64,000 nt of DNA from positions 2,854,001-2,918,000 of the forward strand of contig NC_051100.1 in NCBI RefSeq assembly GCF_901709675.1, read 5' to 3'. A program made the position numbers and the translations under genes. Positions 1 to 12,304 of this stretch are shown in pieces. Under the pieces are notes generated by a model. The model saw only the letters and a list, made by a program, of their open reading frames with translations. It made no database searches and had not been told where the DNA came from. This stretch comes from Syngnathus acus (Eukaryota > Chordata > Actinopteri > Syngnathiformes > Syngnathidae). Positions within the stretch are counted from its first letter, which is position 1, and each line of letters starts with the position of its first letter.

Positions 1-2840
1 AGTAACTGGGCAAGTACAGTGTTGCCTTGCGATACAAGCCGAGTTCATTCGGCAATCACGCGTGTAACTCAAAACACTCAAATCGTGAATTTTGACACCT
101 CTGCTGTCACTCGCCTGTTCCGATATGGGTTTTTTTTTTTAGGTCAGCGTAGACAAAGGGTGGAAATGGAGGTTGCAAGAAAGAAAGTGTTTTTTTGGTG
201 AGCGCAGGGGAAGCAAAGCGAGAGGAGTGGACCCGTGTGACCTTACATGAAAGCAACAGTCACTGTGGGCTACAATTAAGGACTGCGGGAGGGGAGAGGA
301 GAGCATAGGTCAGCAGAACAAGCACACACATCAGCAGGCAGGCGCACATTTTCTTTTTGGAATGACAGCTACTGTATGTTTGAACACAAGTGGTGTTACC
401 GATGCTTTTTTATACACAACGAGCCAGAATGCGATACAGTAAAAATGCTCCGATACTACTATGCTGATATTTGTTAGCTTGACAAGCGATTCAGCTGTCA
501 AATTTTAAGTGTAGTTGTTGGTCACGTTTTTTTAAATTCTAGTCTTATGAATTATAATCAAAGGTCAATATTTGCGTTAGCTCGCGTGTTTGCGTGTGCG
601 AGCCACAAAGTTCAACCGATGTTTTCTTGCGTTTATTTACCCCCCCCCCCCCCCCTGCTCCACGACAGTTGTCCCTTGGGTTTAAAGGGCAAACCTTTCC
701 CATATTACTCGCCTGGCTGATGTGTTTAAGTGCATATCCTGTTCTACCTGTCCATCAGCACAAATGTTCTTTGTTAGGCACTGACACACAAGACCATAGT
801 TCCACACTTTGGCTGTTTACAAAGCTAAATTGTCTGGTGAATACAGTTTTTACTTTTGGATGGTGTCCATTTCTCTTTGCAGCCTGTAACAAACTTTCTC
901 AGACGCTGTGCTTTGAAAGAAGTGGCGATGATGCGACTAAGCTAGCTCAGTGGTGACAACTTTTATATGGACTCATATATCCAGTATGTAACGTTCACGT
1001 ACACTAAAAATGTTCCGAGATTTTCTTTTTCCGATTTCGCCAAAGGGGGTGAGAAAAAGAGCGGGTGAGGAGGGGACAGAAAAGGGGGAGGGGGGGGGGC
1101 TTATCGTCTGCCTCCAGACAGAGTGCGCGGATCAATGGGCGTGTGAGGCGGAGCCCACGGCGATCAATGCATTTGATAAAGAATTAAAGAAGAGCCACCG
1201 TACCGTGTTGCTACAGACAACACGCCTTCATTAAGAGAAAAGCGGATCCGTACATTTCATATAGCGTAAGACGGGAATTACATCATTAAAACAAACGTGT
1301 CATTTATGCATAACTTTGCCAGGAAAAAAAGTCAAGAAAATGCTGGCAGTGAAAAAAATGAATCGTCTGGTGATTTGTTCATCATTAAGTTGTCGTAAAC
1401 GGTGTGTTCGTGCGCGCCGTTGCAGTGCGTGTGGCCGGGCGAGATAGAGACCTAAAGCACCTCTCGACCGTGAATTAGCCTGTCATGACAAATGTCTGGA
1501 CCTGCATGACTGGCTGCCAGACTGGCTGGCTATCTGGGAGGTTGGCAAGCCCCCTTTTTTTCTTCCAGATAGCGATTGTGTGTGGATGTGTGGCATCGCC
1601 GCGTGCCCACGCCAGCTCTCTGTACGCGGCCAGCCGTGCATGCTCTCCTCCGCACACAGGAAAAGAGCAAGCAAGGCGACAAACCTTAAAAAAAATGAGC
1701 CAGAGAAAGAACCTCCAGAGCAGAGAGCAGAGCGGGGCCCTCGTCCAGACGCCAAGCCCACCGAGGAGCCCTCTGTGTCAGTCTCGCACTCAAGCGTTTC
1801 GCCCGTCTTCCCCCTGGAGGTGCCCAGCGGTCGACGGCAGACGCGATTGTTCTCGCTCTTGCCATTTACAAAAAGGCTCTTTCTCCCTGTGTTTCCTTTC
1901 TTACAGTTGCGCTTCCCACCGACCACCGGGTTTACTCATCCTTTTTTACCGTATCAGTCGGAGGCTGCTTTGCTTTGTGCATGAGGTCATTTATGGTGGC
2001 TATTGTGTCAAATGCTGGGAAAACATCAAAAGTTGTTCTTTTGGTTTCTTTGGAAAATTCCATCCCATCATGAGATCCAACTGACATTGGATTGCACTCC
2101 TACCTTTCGATACATGTTGGTATGACAAACACGCGTTCAAAGCAACATTGTCTTCATTGAATCAGTGTTTTCCGGGGACGTCTTACCCGAGATAACGCCT
2201 TGTCCTTTGCAATATATTGCGCTGATACGTGTTCTCTTATTTTGCAATCAGTGTCTTTATAGCTGACTGAGCTCGGCTGGTGCCGGTCACATGCATTTTT
2301 CCATAGCGTTAATCCTTGCCCCTGGACAGACGCAGTCAATTTCCCCATCTTGTGTCCCCCGGAATTGCTCGCCAAAAAATAGAACGTGGTGTTTTTTTTT
2401 CCACATCGTGTTTGGGCCGCATGAGCTATATATGCTTATTGCTACACTCAAACCTGCTGGTTGTGTTCGTATCTGCAATCAGTCCATTGCCAGGAGGCCC
2501 GCCGCCTTCCTGCGACATTGCCCTTTATCATATTACACTCATAAAAGCCGCATGGAAAACATAGTCAAATGCAAGATAATTACAACAAGCCAAAGAGTGA
2601 GGCAGTCATATTTGCAAGGCAATGCAAAAATGGGAAATAGAAAGACGAGTCATGTTTATTCATGAACTGGTCGTACCGCTCTTGCTTGCCTTTTGTCTCT
2701 GCTTAGGGAGCCTTTTTTGCATACTAACAAAAAGTTTAGTCTACTTTCTTTTCAATGGAAGTAACAAAACGGGCAGTAATGTGACGCAGGTAACGGTCAA
2801 AATGCGTAGAAATAAAAGCTTGCTAATAAAAAAAAAATAG

Positions 2841-2888
2841 GTGACCTAACATTGAGCCTTGTGGAATGCCACAGAGCTGATTTTGTAT
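2841..2888 (-). mobile_element. remnant of a non-LTR retrotransposon reverse transcriptase
   Basis: Read on the minus strand this short block gives QLCGIPQGSMLGHL, which matches the G(I/V)PQGS.LGPLL motif of non-LTR reverse transcriptases (L2/Rex-like LINEs). Flanking sequence is AT-rich and shows no further open frame, so it is a dead fragment. Confidence 0.5.
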
Positions 2889-3631
2889 GTCACTTACTGT
2901 AGAAACGTTTTCACTTTATTACTTAATACGTTACTGGAATGTTAAATTGATTGTCATTTATTCATTTCATGTCATTTATTTTATTTTTGTGGCAGGCTCC
3001 TTCCACACTGTCAACTTTTTTTTTTTTTTTTTTTACAATAGTGATTATCTTCTCTCACTTTTAATTGTTTGTGCCCCCCCCCACCCCACCCCATTTCCCT
3101 AATGTGTGTGTGTGTCATTATCTCTTTAAAGGTCTGTTCCCATCTCCCTTTGGGCATCCCCTTGGGCACACACACGCATACACCCTCTCAGAGAGTGCAT
3201 TAAAGTTGCCTGCCTTGACAATACAGCCCCATTGTCCCCGGCACCGACAATGGCTACAAACAAACAATTGACATGGAAATGGAGAGATGTAGCTCATTAG
3301 CGTGGCGCTGCTTGTTTTGTTAATGGATAAATAGGAGTCCCGCTTGAATAAGCGGGCACCTTAAAAAATGAGGAGGAAAAAAAACCTGCTTCAATATGGA
3401 GAAGCCTGATTAAGAGGAAACCACAGGGAGGGAGAAGTTACGAAGAGAGTAACTAACTTCTGGAGGTTGCGGCACTTACACGACATTTGTGAAATGTATT
3501 GTGGTAAATGTTTTTTTTTTGCCTTTGCATCATATTACCGCCATTTACAAACAGACACCAATGAAGTGAGCGCTGATGTGTGCTTGTCAGGATGGTCATT
3601 ATTTACCTGCCATTTAAGTGTTTGCTCTCAC

Positions 3632-3633
<2 letters not shown>

Positions 3634-3667
<34 letters not shown>
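3634..3667. repeat. (GT)n microsatellite
   Basis: An uninterrupted GT dinucleotide run of about 17 units in the ehbp1 intron upstream of exon a. Confidence 0.95.
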
Positions 3668-3669
<2 letters not shown>

Positions 3670-3949
3670 CACTTGTGTGCGCATGTTATCAGTTAAATCA
3701 GATTGAATCGCCGCCAAAGATGGCATTTCTGACATAAGGCCGATGACGACGGCTCAATACCGCACGTGTATTTATTGTGTGTGTTTGTGTACGCTACATG
3801 TGTTCATTTTGATTAGGTCTTCCAGGAAGAGATGTTGTCCTTGTTGTCCGTCTCATCGAGATCAATTTTGCCCCATAAAATATGGTTGATTGCCTGAGGC
3901 GGTAATTCTGACATCATTTGATTAAAAACGTTTTTTTTTTATCGCGTAG

Positions 3950-4100
3950 GAACATGATGCCGAGCGGCGGCGGCAGCTGCGTGAACGAGCCAGGCAACTG
4001 ATCGCAGAGGCTCGATCCGGAGTCAAGATGTCCGACATGAACCTGGACGTGTCGGCCGGCAGCACTTTGAAGGGCGGAAAGTTTCCAAGCCTTGCTGCAG
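3950..4100 (+). CDS. ehbp1: ehbp1 exon a (Arg/Glu-rich segment)
   Basis: The acceptor is a T-run followed by ATCGCGTAG, and the donor is GCAG|GTTAGC. It reads in frame 0 at 3950 as [17 protein letters not shown], then [12 protein letters not shown], and carries one base (G) into the next exon. The highly charged helix [19 protein letters not shown] is a recognisable conserved EHBP1 block. The second half (about 25 residues after VKMSD) is less conserved. Confidence 0.9.
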
Positions 4101-7100
4101 GTTAGCACACGCATTAGCAAGCACACATCGCCATTACGCTCTCTCAAGGGGTTCCGCTAATCCTCAGAGGAAAAACAAAATGTCATTTTGCACTGACCAT
4201 GGGTTTGGATCACCCGGTAATTGTTAATCAACACAACACACTAAGACCCCAGTTCAGGCTCCGTATAGCCAACCCGGCTAATAGCCGACCCGTCGGGTCT
4301 GTGAAACTTTAGCGTTCACGCTCCCCGCTGCTTTCCATTTTCCTACAAATGATGGGTTATTATGAAAATTAGCGTTATCAAAGCCTTTGCCGTTCTCGTT
4401 TGCGTCTGACGCGTTAACGATAAGCCCTCTGTTGTTAGGAAATGTTTATGCAAGATGATGGACAGATCAAGGGCAGCGTGGCTTTTGTTCAAAAGTATTT
4501 TGACGTTTGACCTACTTCAAATCTTTTTTATCATTTCATAAACTTGCGCCAACTTGTGTTTTGTTCCTAAAGTTTAAAAGCCTGTTTAGGGGAACAATGA
4601 GCTCCAGTTTTGTGGTCAATGTTCTATATATCAAAGGCAGATTTATTATTTATTATTCTTTTCATTTACCTTACAGTGTGTATTTCTTTCAAAGGCAATT
4701 TCTTTACTTCACTGGTTCTTCTATATCAAACAAATTGTTTTTAGGTTCATTTACCTGACATGTTTCGGCGGGTTCTTCCGCCTTCATCAGAGTGTTAATT
4801 GAAAAAGAAAAAACAAGATGAACCTAGTACGGCAATTTTTTTAGTCTGGTAAAATCAAATGTTCAAAACACTTCACAAATGACTTTTTTTTGTTTGAGTC
4901 AAATGCATACGTAGCAAAAAAAGAGAAGTACAAGTTGCTCCTTCAATATCTCTGAATCACACTAATTGTTGATCTCATTAAAAATGGAACCGGGAAGAAG
5001 AAGAAAACGAACGAGGACGAGACGAGGAAGAGAAGTGCTGTGGGCTGCGTTACACAAGGCCTGCCGAGCAGAACGCCTAATCCTAGCCTCTCTCGCTCTC
5101 TCTCACTCGCTCTCTCTCTCTTTCAATGCAACTCAACCTAACACCCTCCACCCTTCGTCTTTCTGCCCGCAAAGAAACTTTCCAACTCCAGCGCCTTTAA
5201 TTAAGCCCCAGCCACTTGCAAGCACGCTCCAAATCGCAGAAAGCAAATTAAGAAGAGAAGAGAAAAAAAACAAAACAAATGGAAAACGCTGTTATTGTTT
5301 GTCTCTTTTCATTGTCAGGAAGAGTTTCTTGTTATATGGCGAGTTATCAAACTTGGCATCCTGAGACTTTTTTTGCGGGTCCCCTCGTGATGCATGCCCA
5401 CCAAATTTCTGGTTTCGGGGGCTGAGTAAGAAAAATAGGAAACTATCCTAAAATGCACTGTTAAATCAAACCAGCAGACTTTCTGTTTTGGCATCTTGAA
5501 TTATCTTTTTGGGCCTGCTCATGACAGACACACCTACCACATGTTGCTAAACTGACTTTTCTAAAACTAACAACTTTCCTTGCTATTTAACCTTTTTTTT
5601 TTTTTCCCCCCTCTCACCTTGTCCTGTCTTACTAATAATCCACAGATATGTTGGATGATGGAGAAGAGGGTTGCCATGGCGACGATGGCTTTGATAGTAG
5701 GAAGGGTGAGGACGTCAATGTGAAGGGCGACTCTGTTGAGAGCGCAGCTTCTTCGTCTGACCTGGTCGCTAACCCACTGGAGGCGCCTCTATCCAGCTGC
5801 AGCCGGGGGCCTCCGGAGCTTACTAACCCCAGCTCTGAGTTATCACCCTCGGGTAAAGTCGCTGGCTGTGGTGCTGCATGCTTGGCTGTCTGGTGCTCCT
5901 CTGTAACACACTTTTTTTTTTCTCTTCTGCACTCATATATTAACTTTTCTTTCACATATTTTACTCAAGAAAAGTGCTTTCCAAATCTGAAGACTTTTTC
6001 ATGTTTTTTGTTTGTCTTTTCCTGCTGATGTGTGGCTTGAAAAAGGACATGAAAACCAGGCAGTCTTTTCAAGTGCACTATCTTCACACCTTTGTGGTTG
6101 TGTTATGTTGCCTCCTCATTGATGTTCGACACTTTAGTCATCTTATTATTCATGAAAAAGCCCTAATAATTAAAAGTGGCAAGAAAGTCAGGATCAGGCT
6201 GAGTGAGGAAAAAAATAACTTTGTAAATAATTCGATTTCAAAGTTGCATGCTTGCAGAAAAGATTTTTTTTTTTTTTTTTTTAGTTAGCTTAAAAAAAAT
6301 ATCCATCCATTTTCTGAACCGATTTTCCTCACGAGGGTGACGGTTAGCACCAGTTAGCACGTCCGCCTTACTGAATATTCCTCAGTCCGAATGTATGGAA
6401 ACAGTTTGTCAATATGGTAAAATGTAGTCCGGTGTCATGCATGCATCATGTTGTGCGTGACACACGAAAAGGTCTCCCTGCTCCTCTTTCATGTGCCTCC
6501 ATGCAGCGTGGCAGCCCTGCAGGGGTGCTGTGCTTGCCACTCCTTCCCTGCAAGCTGACTCTGGAAGGTGAAAATCACATGTCCAGCAACAATCAATGAA
6601 AATGGAAATCGTGTTAGGCGAAGTGTGTAAATTTAGTCCCAGAGAGAATCAGAGGGGACTAGCTCAGTTTATTTATTTATTTATTTAAAAATGGATATTT
6701 ATATTTGTTTTTTTGTTTTATTTTTTTAGATGATTGGATGAAACTTTATGACTGCTGCCTCATGTTCCTCATGTGTTTTCTTTGCATTTGTTTCAGGTGG
6801 AAACAGCAACCTGAAACTGAAGAAGCTGAGCGAGGTCCGACCCAGTTCCCTCACCGCCGGCCCTTCATCGCCGTCCTCCTCTTCTTCCTCATCTACACCC
6901 ACCGCCACCTCTTCCTCCTCCTCCTCCGCCTCGCCGCTCAGCCCTGGAGACGGAGTGGAGGTATGTCCGAAACTATAATGGAGACATTGACATCAAATTG
7001 GACTTAATGGGACATTGGTGGTACTTTTGGACAAAATGAGCCATAGTTGAAGACTCTATGGGCCAAAATGGGAATATACGCTTCTTTAAAAGTCCCATTG

Positions 7101-10100
7101 ATCAGATCCATCGACCCCCGGCTGTCACTCTGCTGCTCTGTTTGCGCGCACGCACACGTGCGTCCTACGCGCCGACGCTCACCTGCGCTCCAACATTAGT
7201 AGCAATAGTCGCTATTGACTGTGACCTTCTCCCGTGTAAGTATGTGTAGCTTCTGATGTGAATATTGAGTCGGGCGAAGTCTTAACATCACTTTAATTGA
7301 TTGATGGGAATGTCAAGTGGAATAAGGTGACCGCGTATGTGTGTGGGCGTGCGCTTATGGCGACACTTTGATCATCGATTCACATAAACAACCTCTTGTG
7401 TTCAAAGCCAAAAAGGGCTTAGCCCTTTATGGCCACTGGACTGAAACAGTGTGTGTGTCCGTGTGTGTGTGCGTGTCCCCACTTGAACCGTCGCAGCATC
7501 ACGCTTCAGATTGCGCGTGCAATGTCCACCAAATTTTGTGGTGGTTTGAATTCAGAAACTTGTGGGCACTTGTTAATTAACTTTCTCTTTACAGTCGTGC
7601 GTTGACGTTTAAGATTGATTGATTTACATGCGTGCGACGCATTATACATATGATTTATGCAAGGTCCAAAATGTTAAATTGCTAAGTCTTGCTTTGTGTT
7701 TCATCACTTAAGTTTGCCTGGGCGTGATGTTTTTTTAGTGGCTTATCCAAGCAAACAGAACAAGAAGAGACTTACTTAATTGCCGCCATTGTGAGCCAAC
7801 AGTCGAAAGCGACATTAACGAGTCCTGCTTGTGTGTGCGTTGTTTGACTATCTGCCGCCGTCTTAAGCAGCGGAACATGTTTGCCCCTAATTGTCGACTT
7901 TATTACACTTTTGCCCGTCCTATTAGCGTTAGCATTCAACTCTGTCGCTTTCTTTTTCCACTTGGCTTGGCTCATTTGGAAATGTGCTAATAAAGCGTTT
8001 TTACTTTACTTTTGACTTTTTTTTTTCTTTTTTTGCACGTTGATAGCAGTAGAAGCGAGCGTGGCGCTTTTTAACATGTGTTCACTTTGAAAACAATAGC
8101 CTTTCTAGCCTTTTTGCATAATTTGAATATATTTTCTGGCTGGAGGTTTTTGTTGAAAGTCAAGTTAATTGCCTCCTTTTTTGCGTCTCTCCCCTGTGTG
8201 TGCGGAGAGGGTGTGCGCGCTCACACGTGTGTTTGTCAATCCCTGTTTGTCGACGCGGACGCAAACAAACAAAGCAGCCGTGTTGCTAGGGTATCACGTT
8301 CTAGCAGACATTGCGTGGAGCTCCCGCAGCAGGTGTGTTTGCGCACACGTGTTTACATGCACACAAATGTGTGTTTGGATGGGGTACTTTGGTTCCCAGG
8401 TGGGAGATTGAGTCAGATGAGTTGGTCGGTTACTTGCAAGGTTTGTTTCTTGTTGTTGTTTTTTTTTGTGGTCGGTTGATTGGTGTGATTGGTTGACCTC
8501 ATTGTAGCTTTGACATCAACCCTGTCTAATGTCGGCGGTGTCTTCATTTTGTGTCGCGCAGAATAACGCGGAGCAGTTGCGGGCAGAGAGACTGCGCCGC
8601 GCCACCGAGAGGCTGCGCAGCCCCGTGGTCTTCAACAAGGACTCGGCAGTCAGAAAGACGCAGCTCAAGTCCTTCAGTCAGTACGTGGACAACCGTCCAG
8701 GTACGTCCGTGCCGTCCGTTCAGTCATTAAAAGGACATTTTGACAATGTTGCCTCCTTCCCACAGAGGTAAAAAGGCAGAAGTCTGCTCCGGAGGACCCA
8801 AAGAAGGCCGAAGAGGATGACTGGTTGCAGACGGAGATCGACATCTTTCGACCGTTTGAGGAAGAGGTTTGTCTCGCTGTCAAATAATTTTTTTTTTTTT
8901 TACAAACACACCAAGCCACAACATTAGGTACACCATGTACACTCTTATTTGAGCTCTGTTATTTTATTGGCAGCTCTTTCCCCCACACCCCAAGGAGTTG
9001 ACTTTGAGTGTGTACACATTACACACGCTCGCTCTCCACTCGGCCTGTGTTTAAACTTGAGTGTGTGTCCATCAGAATGCTATAATTTCAATGCGCGTCT
9101 CTTCCCGAGCAGCCCTCTCCTCTATCGGCGACCCCACATCCTTTCTCACGCACACACGCACCCCGCCGCCCGGGCTCCAGGGTTAATGGGTGTTGAACCT
9201 TTCCATTATCCCGATCAGCCAAGAATTACCTGCTGAATGATGTTTGCATTAATATAATATATATGGTAATTTCCCTGCTCTTAATTACGGCCGGGCCGAG
9301 CGCGGCAAGGGGAGTGGGCTGATCATGTGTAAAATTGATTTGCCAAGGAGAAAAATATGGCGATAGAGCGAGAGGAAAGGGAGGCTCCACGAGGAGGAGG
9401 CGGAGAGCTACTGGGAATTGACACACACAGGCGCAGAGAGAAAAGTGCTTGCCTGGTTGGAACAAGGTGGGGGGGGGGGGGGGGGGGGGCAAACTTTCGC
9501 ACTAGTTCTTCTTCCCATTAAGCAGAAAAAAGAGCATCAGCAATAAAATGGAGATTTGTTATGTGAATGAACATTCTCATCAGTCTGCGGAATAGCAAGT
9601 ACAAACATCTGGAAAGAAAGCTGACTTAAGTGTATAGATTATATTGCAGGAGAATTTCATACAACTATCATTCATGCTGATTCATAAATTGAGGTCTTCA
9701 TGATCTCCAAGTTCTCGCAAAACACAAAACAAGAGGCGGCCATACTCATGTTGAAGCTTTTTCTTTCTTTTTCTTTCCCCCAAACTTACTCCTTTTGTGT
9801 TGTTCCGCGAGGATGTCTCAATGATGAGCGACACCCTCTGTCACTCATTCTCACTGTCCCCCCCCCCCCCCCTCTCCTCTTTCTCTCTCTCTCTTTCGGT
9901 CTCTCAGAAAGCGTTCAAAGACACCAGTCAGTATGTGGTGGGCGAGCTGTCGGCGCTAGAGAGCGAGCAGCGGCACATCGACGCCCGGGCGGCTCGCGTG
10001 GAGAAGAGGCTGCGCTATCTCATGGACACAGGTAGCCCGAGCCCAATTACGCCGGGGAAAGAAAAAAAATGTTTTGCCAAATTGAACACACACACACACA

Positions 10101-12268
10101 CATATATAGCGAGAGTGGGGAGTTTTCGCGAGAGGGGATCTTTGAAGCCCCCCCCCCCCCTTCTCCCTGTGAAAGAGGGGAGTGGGGGAGACCTCTCTCT
10201 GGACTGGGGTGATAAGGGAGCCCTTCATGGGGGAAACGATAATGGGTGTGATAGCAGCCCAAAGTCTGCGCCGCCGCCGTTTGGTTGCGTTTTGCCAGCC
10301 GGCCGGCCCCGCGCTCGCTCACTATTGAACGGTGCGCTCAACCGTGCACAAACACACACACACACACACACACTCCTCGCCCTAGTACATATCTGGCTTC
10401 GCTTGATATGCTGTGTAAGGGAAGACGGGGGTGAGTTAAAGGGAAGCAAGAGGGATGAGGAAGGAATGAAGGGGTGGGGGGGCGGGCGGGCGTCGACACA
10501 CTTCACAAATCTACGCGTACACAACCACGCGTACACAAATTGCGGTCCCCGCCTTTTTCTGGGCAGGGGGCAGACAGAGTTTGTAAGATCTGACCATGGG
10601 GTAAAGGTAAAAAAGGAAAAAGAAAAGAGAGCGGCCCTCCTTGCTTGGGAAATTGGGGGAAAGTGTTTGTGCCGCTAAACCATCACACAGTTGGAAGGAA
10701 TATGTGTAAAATGTTGATCTTAACAAAAAAAGTGTCGCTCCGGTGCTAGATTATTTGACGACGGGAAATGCGGACTAAGGCCTCCAGTGACGAGTGAAAA
10801 TCTGAGAGTGCTTGTCACCCCTTCTAAAAAGATTAGTAACTGTACCTGAATTACCTATAGGTGCCACAAGATGGCAGCGTGTTTGGGACTAAGCGCAAAA
10901 ATAGCACTTGGTTGACTTTCATAACGGAGAATAAGTTCCCAACAGTTATGGGGGTTCATATTAGGAATTCATGAAGAACTCCATCTCCCAGTTCTGAAAT
11001 TTCTACACATTCTAACCTCTGAATCATCTGCTCATCTAAAATGGTTGCCGTTTGTGACGTCACCTGTTGCTACACTTTAGCAGCTAACTGGTATTTAAGC
11101 CTTCCTGTTGACTTGAAGGCAGGCGTCCTTAATGAGATGTCCACCCACCTCTTTAGAAAGACAATGGAGGCCATTAGTAGTGCGAGACAATACACGTGTG
11201 GCGCTAAAACACACAAATATTTCCAGCGTATGACAATAGGCCTCATCCATATTCGGCAGGTGTAGGCTTAGCGGCGTACTAATGCCGCTGCTAATGTGTG
11301 AAGGACAGCGCTCCCAGCGGTGCAAGAATAACAAGTTCATTAGTGCACAGGAGGCGCCATCACAGGAATTCAAATTCCCCCCCACCTCGACTTGCCCCCG
11401 CTTACTGATTGGCCGGCGGCCGACGCTCATTAGAGCCCCGCCGTAATTAAGAGTTGTTAGAAAGTGAATTCTCCAACCGGCGATTAGGAAATTAAACTAT
11501 TTACTGATTACATATTAATAGAAGACAACAATGGCGCTTGCCATAAGCTTGGAAGGCAACCAAGGAATAAATCTGTGTACTTAATTACCACAAACAATGG
11601 GCGCATGGAAATGGGAGTTTGACGTGCGCACACTCCCCCGCTGTAATGTGTGTGATATCAGAAGACACTTGACAATTCTTGTTCAATTATCTCTATTATT
11701 TAATGTGCTGTGAACTGCCGCTGAGTAAATAAATTAACCACCCCAATTACTTTGGAGGCATCTGGGGAGGCCCGACGCCTAATAGAAAATGCCGCCCAAC
11801 GCTGCGTTGTGCCTCAAGCGGGGGGGGGTAGAAGGAGGGAGGGGGGACTTGTACGTGTGTGTAGAGGCGGTGTGGGGATGGCAGCGGTGTAACAGTATGA
11901 CAAAAATCAGCATTTAGTGGTTGCTTTTAAGATATCATGGAGGATAAGGTTAAAAAAATACCTGCTACAAATGATGCAAAAAAATAAAAATACTAAGATC
12001 ACTTCAAAAGAAGATTCTTAACTAAAAAAAATCCTTATCATTCCTGATTTCCATTCTAGTAGATTTATATCATTGGATTTTTAAACCAAAAACATTTTAG
12101 GTTGAGGACATTGTAAACTGAGTGCCTATTATGAATGCGGTTTTAGTCATGCTAACAAGTAGCCGCCTAGCAATTTTAGCGAGCCAAAAAAGTGTGTATC
12201 ATGGCGGAGATGTTTGCATGATTTAAAATGTGCGGTGGAAACTTAAGGCACACAAATATTGAGCAGCC

Positions 12269-12304
<36 letters not shown>

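Larger units (their letters stand above)
1..3949 (+). other. probable ehbp1 intron, no supported exon
   Basis: No segment here gives an EHBP1-like peptide with good splice sites. It holds a poly-C run at about 640-655, a T-run near 3019-3036, the GT microsatellite at 3634-3667 and a LINE remnant at 2841-2888. The stretch 3240-3300 is TAAT/ATTAG-rich and could be a conserved noncoding element. An Arg/Pro/Ser-rich open stretch at about 1690-1860 was considered but lacks convincing splice borders. Confidence 0.5.

Noticed and set aside
1580-1984. Pro/Ser/Glu-rich frame as a possible upstream ehbp1 exon
   Set aside because: No matching acceptor/donor pair with correct phase, and both strands are open because of base composition.
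3634-3667. CRISPR-like or prokaryotic features anywhere in the window
   Set aside because: Direct repeats are microsatellites or satellites without spacers, and the genes are intron-containing vertebrate genes.
4736-4800. Assignment of the ATGTTTCGGCGGG hairpin piece to a named retroelement
   Set aside because: It looks like a dispersed-repeat end, but the fragment is too short for me to name the family.
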